DNA of 64,000 nucleotides, from the NCBI GenBank assembly GCA_964019335.1, contig OZ025668.1:248001-312000 (forward strand). The letters run 5' to 3'. Below are positions 51,249 through 60,654 of this stretch, one piece after another. Each line of letters opens with the position of its first letter. The first letter of the stretch is position 1. Made by a program: the position numbers and the translations under genes. The DNA comes from Diplonema japonicum (taxonomy: Eukaryota > Euglenozoa > Diplonemea > Diplonemida > Diplonemidae). The notes under the pieces are model-generated. The model made no database searches. It was not told where the DNA came from and was given only the letters and a program-made list of their open reading frames with translations.

Positions 51249-52024
51249 CTAGGGGAGGGGAGGGGAGGGGAGGAGAGGAGACGATAGAAGCAGTAGGGAA
51301 GGGGGAAACATCTAGACTTCTTTTTTTTTTTTCTTTTTTTTTTTCTTCCAAGAAAATACAACTGAATCTCTTTCCTTTTACACGATCTAACACAGTTTAT
51401 TTATTTTATTTTATTTTTTTCAGAATTAGTTCATGTAAATCCGATAAAATTTAATCAGGAAAGCGTTGCCAGGATTAAGTATTCGGGCTGCACCAGGATG
51501 TGGTCCTCTAGCCTCCAGACACATGGGGTGCTCAGGTGCTGAGAAACACGGTATTCGGGATTTAACTTTTTATCGGTTTTACAGTACTCTTTTTTTTTTT
51601 TTTTTTGTTCTCCCCGTTCACCCCAAAAAAAATATTCTCCTATTTTTTTTTTTTTTTTTTTTTTTTAAAAGGTGGGTACAACACCATCACCGTTTCTTTT
51701 TTTTTTTTTTGTCACTTTACTTTTTCTTTTTTTTTTCCCAGGAGAAGTCGTAAAAAAATAAGGAGGGGACGGGAGGTGGGGTACAGCCTAGGGGAGGGGA
51801 AACTTTTTTTTGGAATTAAAGGGAAAAGGGATAATCGAGGGAGGGAGGGAGGGGGGATCAGCACGATGTTTAACCTCAAAAAAGAAAATTTTGCGTTTTT
51901 TTTTTTTTTTTTTTTTTTTTGCGCTCACCGGCTTACTTGGGTTTAGCCCCCCCCAGAAATTCACAGTTACACACGAAATACCATATTCTTTTTTTTTTTT
52001 TTTCCTTCCTTCTTAATTTTGCGT

Positions 52025-52052
52025 TTCTTTTCTTTTCTTTTCTTTTCTTTTC

Positions 52053-52072
<20 letters not shown>
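52025..52072. repeat. TTTTC pentanucleotide microsatellite
   Basis: About ten uninterrupted TTTTC units on the plus strand, continuing into a long T-run that ends at the CCCH gene's 3' flank. Confidence 0.9.
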
Positions 52073-52103
<31 letters not shown>

Positions 52104-52125
52104 ATCTGATTTTCCCCCCCTTCCC

Positions 52126-52758
52126 CTAGTTGAACCAAACACACCCGGATGTGTCAACGAAAGGGTCAGCTACCTCCACAGGTACCGGGTTTGGGTGGTT
52201 CTCATGGCTCAGAGCGTCGGACCACGGCAGCGCAGCCGGAGGGGGCGGGGTGGGGGTCGTCGTCGCAGGACGGTGAATCGTTGTAGGGGGTGCTTGCTTT
52301 GGTGCAGTGCGTGCGCCCTGCTGGCTGTAAACATCAAAGAAAGGGTTGTGCTGAGCGGATGTACGTACTTGGTGCGACCCATGGGCAAAGGCACACCTGT
52401 CCCCAAACTGGCAGTGAATACCAGCAGCCCAGTTCCTGCACACCTTTGTACGAAACTTTGTTGCCTCCACGGCAGGTGCGCCCTTTGGCCTTGCGACAGG
52501 GCTGCTCTGCCCACTGCTTTCAGTCAACCCTTCAGATCCCTCATCACAGCTGGTTTCTTTCCTAATCTCCTCTCCCCATAGGTAGGATACCTCTTTCTCG
52601 TTGCTCTCCTTTCCTACTGCCAAAGGCGGAGGCGACAAATCCCACTCCCGAGCCTCACACACAGCCTCGTCACCCATAGTGGCAGGCTGGTAAGTAAGGC
52701 ACCCAATGTCCTTAAGAAGGCAGTCCAGCTGGCTCTCAGAGAACGCGTCGGAGTTCAT
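52126..52758 (-). CDS. CCCH zinc-finger RNA-binding protein
   Basis: The protein is 210 aa from an ATG at 52758 (MNSDAFSESQLDCLLKD). A single CCCH finger lies at about residues 109-131: CRNWAAGIHCQFGDRCAFAH, spacing C-x8-C-x5-C-x3-H, preceded by KFRTKV, as in TTP/TIS11-type and kinetoplastid ZC3H proteins that bind AU-rich mRNA. Shortly after is AQHNPFFDVY; kinetoplastid CCCH regulators recruit MKT1 through an HNPY motif, so HNPF may serve the same role (inference). The remainder is Pro/Thr-rich. In Euglenozoa, where genes are co-transcribed, such proteins are main regulators of mRNA stability and translation. Confidence 0.8.
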   Translation of the reverse strand: MNSDAFSESQLDCLLKDIGCLTYQPATMGDEAVCEAREWDLSPPPLAVGKESNEKEVSYLWGEEIRKETSCDEGSEGLTESSGQSSPVARPKGAPAVEATKFRTKVCRNWAAGIHCQFGDRCAFAHGSHQVRTSAQHNPFFDVYSQQGARTAPKQAPPTTIHRPATTTPTPPPPAALPWSDALSHENHPNPVPVEVADPFVDTSGCVWFN

Positions 52759-52767
52759 CGTGGAAAC

Positions 52768-52806
<39 letters not shown>

Positions 52807-53027
52807 TGTGTGTAGAAAAAGAAGAAAAAAACGGGGGGGGGAAACGGAAGCGGAGGGGGGATTTAGGAATAAAAAAAAACCCTGACTTTTTTTTTTTTTT
52901 TTTTTTTTTACAAGAAAAAAGAATAGAAAAGAAAAAAACAAAAACAAAAAAACTTACTTACTTACAATAACAGGTACATTTTTTTTCCCCCTTTCCCCCC
53001 CCCTTTTTTTTTCCTTCCCCTCCCAAT

Positions 53028-54047
53028 CTAAGCAAACATAGTATCTGTGTTCCCCACATCAGTCACAAGGTAAGGCAGTACGTAGATTACAAAAAGACAA
53101 ACCATAATGTGCGCCAGTCCTAGCACGGAGTACGAGAGCAGCCAGTGCGAAGAAGGAGACGGATCAGGCATAGGCATGGGGGGTACAGCTGAGGGAAGGG
53201 CGGGAAGGGGCTCGGGGCAAGGCGGGGGCACCTTGTGAAACTTCTCCCGTGCGATAACTTCAAGAACCTCTTTTTTATGCGCTTTAAGTTGCTGTTGAAA
53301 CTCAGACACAACTTTTTTGGTTAACTCAGGTGTGGAACTAACAGCCCCAACAGGAGGAGGCACGGTAGCTATCGAGACAACACTTCTCGCCCGGTTAGAC
53401 GCCGTTCCCCCAGGAAGCTTAAAATCTGTCAACAATTTATACGCACTGGGCTTCCTGGTACTGTGGTGTCTAGGAAGGGTTTCGATAGAGGGAGTTGTCA
53501 TTGTACCACCCTCCACAGCGGTGTCTACAGTCATAGTTACTGCACCAACAGGCATTGGGTCTTGGCCGTTGGGCTTAGTTGATGGTGTTGCCTGTACTTC
53601 TATTGATACGCCTTTTGGTTGGCATTGTGAAGCTACTTCGTCGGTCAACACTGGGATTGTTTGTGTAAAGGTGTTTGATATCTCTGCCTGCGGTTCCTCG
53701 GGGAGCGGGGGTAGTTTCACTTTTTTCTTTCCTGTAAAGGTTCTGCCCAGTTCTTTGAAATATTTGTCTAATGGGTGTTCCCAGCTGCTTTCCCCGCTTC
53801 GTATGTTGAAGTAATAATGGCCGCCTCTCCGCCCACCTTCCACTCCGCTATGGACGGCGCCCGACCGTTGCCCGTCGGAGCTGCACTCCTTCCAGAATTT
53901 TGGCAGCGGTGCTGTGTAGCCTTTCTCTGCAATCCACATGACATCCCCTCTGGACTCGTCCAGCCCGAGCCACCTTGCGTATTCGAGCAGATCCTCTTTT
54001 GTGACCTCTGCGTCTTCCAGTACTGGTGGCGGGAAAATGTTTGTCAT
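53028..54047 (-). CDS. CEP164-like WW-domain protein with C-terminal membrane anchor
   Basis: The protein is 339 aa from an ATG at 54047. The N-terminus (VTKEDLLEYARWLGLDES...VMWIAEKGYTAPLPKFW) followed by a WW domain (HYYFNIRSGESSWEHPLDKYF) corresponds to the CEP164 N-terminal module (YAxxIGI...LxWIAxEGxxAPLPxxWxPC...YYFNxxTGxSxWDHPxD). The first Trp of the WW fold is in KFWKEC, the second in SSWEHP. A disordered Pro/Thr-rich middle follows, then a hydrophobic C-terminal anchor (VLGLAHIMVCLFVIYVLPYLV). CEP164 is a distal-appendage protein of basal bodies, but the animal protein is much longer and lacks a membrane anchor, so this is a CEP164-module protein rather than a clear orthologue. Confidence 0.75.
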   Translation of the reverse strand: MTNIFPPPVLEDAEVTKEDLLEYARWLGLDESRGDVMWIAEKGYTAPLPKFWKECSSDGQRSGAVHSGVEGGRRGGHYYFNIRSGESSWEHPLDKYFKELGRTFTGKKKVKLPPLPEEPQAEISNTFTQTIPVLTDEVASQCQPKGVSIEVQATPSTKPNGQDPMPVGAVTMTVDTAVEGGTMTTPSIETLPRHHSTRKPSAYKLLTDFKLPGGTASNRARSVVSIATVPPPVGAVSSTPELTKKVVSEFQQQLKAHKKEVLEVIAREKFHKVPPPCPEPLPALPSAVPPMPMPDPSPSSHWLLSYSVLGLAHIMVCLFVIYVLPYLVTDVGNTDTMFA

Positions 54048-54387
54048 ATTCCCTTTTTTTTTTTGATTATTTTGACGGTAATGTTTCTTTTGGTAAAAAA
54101 AGTTGTTAACACAAAAAAGAAGGGGGGGGGGAGAAATAAACGGTTTCAAGGGAATAAAAAAATCGGGCTTTTTTTTTTGTGGCAAACAAAAGGGCTAGTA
54201 AGATACCAGAGAAAAAAAAAAGGGGGGAAGGAAGGGAGGGGGAAAAACACTGGGAGTCATAGTATGTAAAACCCTCCCCCCCCCCTCGTCCCTGTTTCCT
54301 TTTTTTTTTTGTTTTTTTTTTTTCTTTTTAGACATGGGAATATCCCACCCCCTCCCCCCCCCCACAGCCTGCCCCATTTAATTTACC
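54048..54387. other. Intergenic
   Basis: Low-complexity T/A/G/C-runs between the CEP164-like gene and the CSN2 stop codon; no feature recognised. Confidence 0.6.
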
Positions 54388-57300
54388 TCACTGCAGCCGC
54401 GAGCCAATCGTTTTGTGTAATGTAGTAATTTGTGCAGCCCACCTCTGCAAGGCGCGGTACCGTTCTTGACCGGTTGTATTGCACCCAAGGTGCAACATGC
54501 CGTTCACCTGAGAAGTTATTTCTCCCCCCTTTCCCTTTTCCATACCTGATCGATGCCGCCTTCTAAGTCACCGTCTTGAAGCATGGACACCAACAACCCC
54601 TCAACTTCTTCTTCCTCTATGTTCAGATCGTTGGCAAGGTAGGAGAGATGGATGGTGGTGTATGCCTTAGTTTTGAGCTGAAGAACCTTTTTTTTTTTAA
54701 TTTTTCTTTTTTAATTTTTTTTTTTTTTTTTTATAAATCCGTAAAAAAAAAAAATACCTGAGTGCGAACCGTGACCAGCAAAGGTGCGACGTACTTCTTA
54801 ATCAACGGGTCGGAGTCGATATCGCTGTAATAAAAAAATCACAAATTAAAAAAAAAAAAAAAAAAAAAATGGGGCTTTGATTGCAACACTAGGTGGCGTT
54901 AAGCGTGCAATGAAGCACGAACTACCTACTTGATTACAGGGGGCGCTCCTCGGCCGAGTTGTAGCTTCTTCTGCGTTCCGCGTCGTGTCCTTAATGCGTG
55001 CGGTGTGCTCAACCCTAGCCGGTGCGTCCCGGGTAACCAATATTCTGCGCTCGTGCAGTTTGCTGCCTGTTCGTCACCCTGAGCATCTGCGTTACGTTCT
55101 TCCACACTCAGGCGCTACCGGTGATGACCGACGAGGAGGTCAACAGCGAACAACACATCTGATGTACTTCTTTTATTTTCATGTTATCCCCACCACCCGG
55201 AAAAAAAAAAATAAAACTCAAAGTGCAGGACAAACCCCCTCATGGAGGGCCGCCCTTGGGTGGGTTGGGGGGGCTATCTATTTATACTCCCCTTCTGGAG
55301 CATTGCTTTCGTTCCAATCGAGGCCTTGAGCGTCTTGCGGAGTCGCGTGATGCGGTCTCGCTTGTAAGCGGCTTTCAGTTCCATCAGCTTGTCGTGCGTG
55401 GAGTGGGTGGCGAAGATGGGCCTCCTGGCGAAACCCATAGTCGTTTTCCCACCTATTGCGATGAGGGACTTCACTCTCTTCTGTTCATCCGCCGGGAAGG
55501 GGCGTGGCTTCTTCCGTGCTCTGCATGCCGCGTTCAGCTTTCTTATCAGTGCTTTGATCTTGCGAGCCCTATCTTCCAGCAGACCTCCCAGTAACTTGCC
55601 TGTCGTCCATTCGAAGTCGATGGCCAATTCCACCGCTGACACTTCAGAGCTGGTGTCCTCCTTCACCCATCGTAGCTGTGACAACCACTGCAGCAGCGGG
55701 TTCAAGATCCCACTCCTTCGAGCTCCCCCGCCGTCGGCACGAGGCATCTCCTTCCCTCCACATCGCGTACCCACGGCAGCGGCTGTGTGCTGGCGTTGTC
55801 TATTTGCATGAGCTCCACATCCCGTTTCCCGACCACCACAGCCATGTATCGCTGCAGCTTCTCCAGGTGTGCGAAGACATGCCCCCTCGGCAGTATCGCG
55901 TGCAGCTCCAGACATAGGGGCCATCCTGATCTGTTGCGCAACGGCTCCATTCCGTCTAGTGCCAGTTCCTCTTGTGCACAGGCGCACTCATACAGCTGAT
56001 GGCGGAGTAAGGTCACCGTGTCCGGGTGTGGTGACTTGCACAGGTCGCATCTGAATCCTTGCGTGTGCGATACCTCAGTCGTTGGTGCCTGGCCCATGTT
56101 CTCCTCGTCGTCACCGTTGTCGTCACCTTCAGGCGCCAGTGGGACGCTCTTTCGGTTCGCATTTGCGTGCGGGTTTAGGTAGGGAACCCCTCCTGCGATC
56201 ACTCGTCTCAGGCTGTAGGACATGAGCGGGTCCTTGGCCGTCCTCCATAGTCGGTTCGTCTTGGGGTCCGCCCCCGGCTCTATCCCGCTTATCGTGCTCC
56301 TCTCGACCGCCAGCGTCCTACTTCGGGCCTTCCTCACCACCTCTCTAAAGATGTGTCCGCGTTCGGCCCAAGATGTGTTGCAACCTAGTAGCTGCGCCCA
56401 ACTCCATCCTATTCGGGGAAGCCACCGGCAGACCAGGTTGCCAACCGGCCCCATGTGAATGGGCTGCTTCTTGGACTTGGACTCTCCCACGATAGGGGAG
56501 ACGATGAGGGCGCCGCCGTCGGCCGTAATCAGGTGGATGTCGGTCTTCAGTGCGCGGGCGGTGGCTTGGATGGTAACCGGGTCCGCGGCGGTCCCCTCCC
56601 TGGCGTGCTGGGAGCAGTACAAGTCGTAGTCTCCGATGACATTCACCCGGTACTCCTCGCTTCCTCGCAGCTCTTGTATCATGCGACGCCTAACGTCGCT
56701 CCCCTTTCCCGTCTTCTCTCCGACCACTCCGTAGAAGGAGTTTCCGTTTCCAATCCCGTACCCCTTCCCGCGGGCCGTCATCCCGTACCCCTTCAAAGCT
56801 TTGTGAACGTCCATCTTAGACTGACGCGGTTGCTTAGATTGTCAATGTGTTTGCTGTGATCTGATATGATCTGATATGATCTGATATGACTCGATTTTCT
56901 TCTCTTCTCTTCTCTTCTCTTCTCCTTTACGTTGCTGATCTGTGTCGCGCTTCAACTTCCAATATTTGTATTTTCTTTTCAAACCGTTGCTGAGTGATAC
57001 TTTATTGGCACGGTCGGACACCAATAAAGTACAGAAACTGTAGCTTTAGAATCGTTGGTGGAATAAAAAAATAAAAAAACCATACCTTTTATTCTTTTTC
57101 AAAATCGACTCGAAAGTTGTTATGTCCTTCTGCGTGACCGCCTCTATCAGCCCTGTCATTACCTCGATCTCGGGGTCGGTTTTGTAAGGGCTCGCCTCTT
57201 GGCAGTCGAAAGGGTTGATACTGCTTCTGGACATCTAAAAAAAAAAAAAAAAAAATCTTAAAAAAAAAACTTTTCCCATCCATACCATATTTGCCAAAAC

Positions 57301-58131
57301 AAGGTACTTCAAGCATTGTATGCGCCGTGGGTGGCCTGCCTCATCGTAGTGCTTGAAGGCTTGAAAAAATGCTTCGTTGGCTTGCTCGTAATCGTCTTGT
57401 TGCATGAACATCTTACCGCCGGCTTCTCTGATGATGCCGGTGATACGAGGAGGCGGGATAGCTCCTTCGACAGACATCGCAGCTTCATAAAGGTTTTTGA
57501 GTTTTTTGAGATCGTTGAGTTGCTGGTATAGTTGAATCTCGGCGGCGAAGATGGTCATGAGCTGTGTGCCTTTTTTCCTGTCCCATCCAGGACCATCAGG
57601 AGCGTGACATGAGGTTTTAAGTTCCGTTAGTGTTGTTTCGCATTTGACGTATTCCTTGGCGTCTAAGAGTGCTTGGGCAGACTTCATTTTTATGGTGAAC
57701 CATAGCTTCTCGTTGCGAACTCCTGTACTCACAAACTCTGTGGTGGCGCCGTACATCTCTGTCACTATGCCCGCGGGTGTAGCTTGTGAAGATGTTAGAT
57801 CGAGGAGTTTGTTGATTGCTTTTTCCGCGTCGTTTCTTGTTTTCCCTTCGAACTCGAAGTTTAGTAGTTCCTTGTACACGCCCACCATCTCGTCGTACCG
57901 TTTCAAGCCGAAGTACACCCTCACCAGCCTCTTCATCGCCTTCCAGCTCCACTTCGCGTTCCCCTCGTCCGTCTCCAGCACCAGCTTAAACCCCTCCACC
58001 GCCTCGCTCGGTTCTTCATCCATCTTATCCTTTGCATCATAATACAACCCTTCCAGTGTGTCGTTACCCTCGTCATCGCCGTCGCTCATGTACTCCTCGT
58101 CCTCCTCGTACACATACTCGTCGTCGCTCAT
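54388..58131 (-). CDS. CSN2: COP9 signalosome subunit 2, five exons, retroelement in intron 2
   Basis: CDS complement(join(54388..54507, 54546..54686, 54758..54824, 57086..57234, 57286..58131)), 440 aa against about 443 in animals; all junctions keep frame and have GT/AG. The acidic N-terminus ([17 protein letters not shown]) and TPR-like helices lead to [28 protein letters not shown], matching CSN2. Exon 3 restores [23 protein letters not shown]; exon 4 carries the PCI winged helix ([12 protein letters not shown]...LEGGIDQ); exon 5 ends [17 protein letters not shown]...GSRLQ, the CSN2 C-terminus. CSN2 scaffolds the COP9 signalosome, which removes NEDD8 from cullins. Introns are 51, 2261, 71 and 38 nt; only the second is long, because it holds a mobile element. 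Confidence 0.92.
54928..55200 (-). repeat. Dispersed repeat B, minus-strand copy
   Basis: The counterpart of 18094-18368, here forming the 3' part of the retroelement. It begins after TTTTTTTTTTTTCCGGGTGG and ends TGTAATCAAGTA. Confidence 0.75.
55274..55704 (-). pseudogene. Frameshifted C-terminal tail of the retroelement ORF
   Basis: It opens in a different frame from the OTU ORF, overlapping its end. [14 protein letters not shown]...[17 protein letters not shown] resembles the WLxxLxW...SWxELALDFExxTG segment seen near the C-terminus of protist non-LTR retrotransposon proteins. A basic tail ends [17 protein letters not shown]. One frame change joins it to the upstream ORF; whether that is a mutation or programmed frameshifting cannot be told. 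Confidence 0.55.
55702..56814 (-). CDS. Retroelement ORF with degenerate OTU domain and CCHC finger
   Basis: The ORF is 370 aa from an ATG at 56814. Residues 15-130 follow the OTU cysteine-protease pattern: [12 protein letters not shown] in place of DGNCxFxA(V), VRRRMIQEL, then [16 protein letters not shown]. The catalytic Cys is Ser, the preceding Asp is Asn, and the C-terminal His site reads GNLVCRW, so peptidase activity is unlikely. Residues 256-276 (CDLC...HQLYEC) form a CCHC-type finger. Several LINE groups carry OTU or ULP1 proteases upstream of or beside the reverse transcriptase; here the RT is missing. It is transcribed in sense with CSN2 but lies inside its intron. Confidence 0.65.
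   Translation of the reverse strand: MDVHKALKGYGMTARGKGYGIGNGNSFYGVVGEKTGKGSDVRRRMIQELRGSEEYRVNVIGDYDLYCSQHAREGTAADPVTIQATARALKTDIHLITADGGALIVSPIVGESKSKKQPIHMGPVGNLVCRWLPRIGWSWAQLLGCNTSWAERGHIFREVVRKARSRTLAVERSTISGIEPGADPKTNRLWRTAKDPLMSYSLRRVIAGGVPYLNPHANANRKSVPLAPEGDDNGDDEENMGQAPTTEVSHTQGFRCDLCKSPHPDTVTLLRHQLYECACAQEELALDGMEPLRNRSGWPLCLELHAILPRGHVFAHLEKLQRYMAVVVGKRDVELMQIDNASTQPLPWVRDVEGRRCLVPTAGELEGVGS
57001..57061 (-). ncRNA. SL RNA-like 5' leader of the retroelement (truncated SL RNA)
   Basis: CCACCAACGATTCTAAAGC through TTTATTG (57061-57022) is identical to the 48.5-kb SL copy, followed by the donor GTGTCCGACCGTGCC (GTATCGACCGTGCC in the other copy). TACTTTATTGG and CCAATAAAGTA pair perfectly over 11 bp. 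After AATAAA the sequence leaves the SL RNA and enters the element's 5' UTR. The SL donor is retained, so this is not a trans-spliced mRNA copy. Confidence 0.75.
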
Positions 58132-58389
58132 TGTGCTGGTGTGGTGGTTGGTGATTTGGATGCTTTTTTATAGTCGAAAAAATGAAAGTGGTATACATAG
58201 TCTAAGGGGGAGAGGATGCGGGAGGGGCAAAACTTAAATAAAAAAAAATCTACATTTCTTTTTGTGTTGTTGTTTTCTCTATTTCGCACAAAAAAAAGCA
58301 AGGGAAGGTCAAAAAAGGACTAAATTAAGACGAAATTACTTTTTTATTCGCGGATGGATCCTCAGTGAGGAGTAAGGTTTGGCAAGCCT

Positions 58390-60505
58390 CTAAGGGCTCG
58401 AAGGCCATGCGGAGGGCGGATGCTTCTGCGGTGGCTCTGGAAGAGGCGGGAGGGTACCGGTGGGTACTAACGTGCCTTGTGGTACCCCTGTAGGAGAAGG
58501 GGCACTTGCATCTGTTCTGGTTGTCACAGACTGGACGGTAGGAGTTGCCGATTGGTAAAGGTGAGGGTGGCGTATGAGGGGGCGAGTGTGTGGTACAGAA
58601 GCAGCAGGGGCAGGTGCTTGCTGGGCTGTCATTTGAGATTGGAACACAGATATTTGTGACGCGGCAGGTGATAGTGGTTGGAGCTGATGTTGGTGTTGGT
58701 TCTGATGCTGGTGTTGATTCTGGTGCTGATGTTGGTGCTGATGCTGATGCTGGTGGTGATGGTGTTGATGTTGGTGCTGATGGTGTTGATGCTGGTGCTG
58801 GTGTTGATGCTGGTGTTGGTGTTGATGTAGATGCTGGTGTTGGTGGTGTTGATGTTGGTGCTGATGCTGCTGATGCTGGTGTTGGTGCTGATGTTGGTGC
58901 TGATGCTGGTGTTGGTGCTGATGTTGGTGCTGGTGCTGATGTTGGTGTTGGTGGTGTTGATGTTGGTGGTGGTGCTGATGCTGGTGTTGGTGCTGTACTG
59001 GTGATCGCGGTTGATGCTGATGTTGTTGGAACTGGTACTGGAGATGGTGGAGCACTTGATTTGATGCAGTAGGTGATTGTGGCTGATGCTTGTGGTGGTG
59101 GTGTTGTTGCGGCACTTGATGGTGCAGCACTTGTGATGCAGCACGCGAGTGTGGTAGATGCTGGTGTTGGTGCTGTACTGGTGACTGCGGTTGATACTGC
59201 TGCTGTTGTTGTTGTTGTTGTTGTTGTTGTTGAAGCTGCTGCCGCTGCAATGCATGCGGGCCGAAGGGAGGAGAGATTAATGAGCCATTTTGTGACATGT
59301 CCACATGGTGTGGCGCTTGTACTTGCTGCTGTTGAGGTAACTGCACAGAAAGGCTCTGGTGGTGTCGAGATGCGGGAGAGCTGGGCTGCACAAGAGCACC
59401 CTGGCGGGCTTGTGACGGTGAAGCAGTATTAACAGTGGTGCGCTGGAAGCTCCTTTTGGGGGACAGGCGCACCTCTTGGATACCGCCTGGCGGGGGTATC
59501 TCTTCGGGGTTCGAGACGGAGGGCTGCGTGTGGTTGTCCACCTTGTGCGGTGAATGGATTTTACTTCGTGAGCAGGAAGCCAGAACGTCCTCGTGGGGGA
59601 GTGCGTTCCGCACCCTGCCGCACTGCTTGTGTGTCAGGATGGAGTTCAGCACTTGCATTAGCTTATCACCTTCCTTGGCTACTTCAAGTACGATGTCAGT
59701 CTCCTCGCTGGGGAGCACGACAAGAACCCTCTGCTTCCCCCCCGGTAGCTTCTGGCATATCGCCTCTGAGATGTTCGAGGTGAGCGATATCCTGCTGGTT
59801 GCTTCTTTGCACAGCATAAGCTGGTCATAGCTGATGACAACGATTTGTGGAAGCCACTTCCCGTTGACGCACCACAGCACGCTGCTGCAGAACAAGGCGG
59901 TGGGGGGCATCACGAACCGCGAGTTTTGCGGTGGCGAGACCTGAAGGGGGTATTTTTGTTTTCGACGTGCAGAACATACGCCGACGTAAGCAAGCCCTGT
60001 GAAGGGGCAGAGGTTGGGGGGCTTTGTTGACTCCTTGCTTTTGAGGAAGGCGTGGGCCTTTTGAGCTTCTTCCTGTTAAGGGGAATGTAAACATGTGTAA
60101 CACGCATACCTCACGGGTTTTCAGGAGTTTTTCAAGTTCAGCAATCTTTTGCAGGGGATTGGGTGACGTGGGGGCACGTGCAGGAGGTGCATGTGTCTCA
60201 GCAGCAGGAGTGGCGGTCTCAGCAGCATTAATCGGATGACCTCCTAGGTAGAACATTGGTGCAGAAGACAGAGGGCCTACAGGCGGGGCACCTTTTGCAT
60301 CGCCCAAGTACCCCATCACTCTGTCCGCGCGTTGTTTCAGTACATTCTCCACAGGCCTTTGTGAGTCTGGCCATCGTATCATGCTGCTGTTCACAATCTG
60401 CGTTCTGGCCTTTTCCTGCTCCTTTGCCTTCGAAATCTTCTCATGCAGCTTCGACCGGCTTGCCTCCAACTGCGCGAGCTCTTCTTCGAGTTCCCTCACC
60501 GACAT
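58390..60505 (-). CDS. Coiled-coil / PH-like / His-Gln-rich protein, two exons
   Basis: CDS complement(join(58390..60072, 60110..60505)), 692 aa; 37-nt intron GTATGCG...TTAACAG, phase 0. Residues 1-30 and 115-150 are coiled coil (MSVRELEEELAQLEAS; LLKTREEEAQKAHAF). Residues about 160-285 (CPFTGLAYVGVCSARRK... VLWCVNGKWLPQIVVISYDQLMLC...RVLVVLPSEETDIVLEV) have the strand pattern and terminal helix of a PH-like domain. From about residue 340 the protein is Pro/Ser/Gln-rich with a very long His-Gln region. Function unknown. Low-complexity HQ tracts are candidates for condensate formation (inference). Confidence 0.7.
58690..58995. repeat. Imperfect CAYCAR-type microsatellite encoding the His-Gln tract
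   Basis: The plus strand reads GATGTTGGTGCTGATGCTGG-like hexamer variants for about 300 bp. On the minus strand it encodes alternating His-Gln with scattered HHQ and NQ units. Third-position variation is high. Confidence 0.85.
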
Positions 60506-60654
60506 TTTCTTTTTGCCCCCACCCCCCTAGCGATCTTGAATGTGGCAAGAGAAAAAAAAAGACCGGTAAATGCGATATATGGCATCCTGATCAATGCACC
60601 TTCTGACCACCATATTCTCTGGAGAACAAAGCTAGAAAGGAAGGAGAAGGCTGC

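Larger units (their letters stand above)
46046..52125. other. 6-kb gene-poor region dominated by homopolymers
   Basis: A- and T-runs of 15-50 nt recur throughout, the longest near 51197-51246. Mixed-sequence islands lie at 46310-46470, 46790-46890, 47600-47770, 49350-49460 (with an inverted pair GTGCCTG/CAGGCAC) and 51450-51590; none is protein-like. The SL RNA locus near 48.5 kb is the only recognised gene. A TTTTC microsatellite lies at 52025-52072. Confidence 0.65.
54839..57061 (-). mobile_element. SL RNA-headed non-LTR-type retroelement within CSN2 intron 2
   Basis: Its 5' end (57061) is the start of an SL RNA-like sequence; its 3' end is repeat B plus a T-rich stretch. TTTTTTTATT at 57062-57071 and at 54829-54838 is a candidate 10-bp target duplication. 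Deleting the element and one copy leaves a 28-nt intron (GTATGG...ATTACAG), similar in size to other introns here. Between the ends are an OTU-like/zinc-finger ORF and a frameshifted C-terminal tail resembling the end of protist LINE polyproteins. No reverse transcriptase domain is present, so the copy is internally deleted or non-autonomous. Confidence 0.75.

Noticed and set aside
57001-57061. SL sequence explained as a retroposed trans-spliced mRNA
   Set aside because: The SL donor and intron-side stem are retained after the SL exon, so the source RNA was not trans-spliced at this site.
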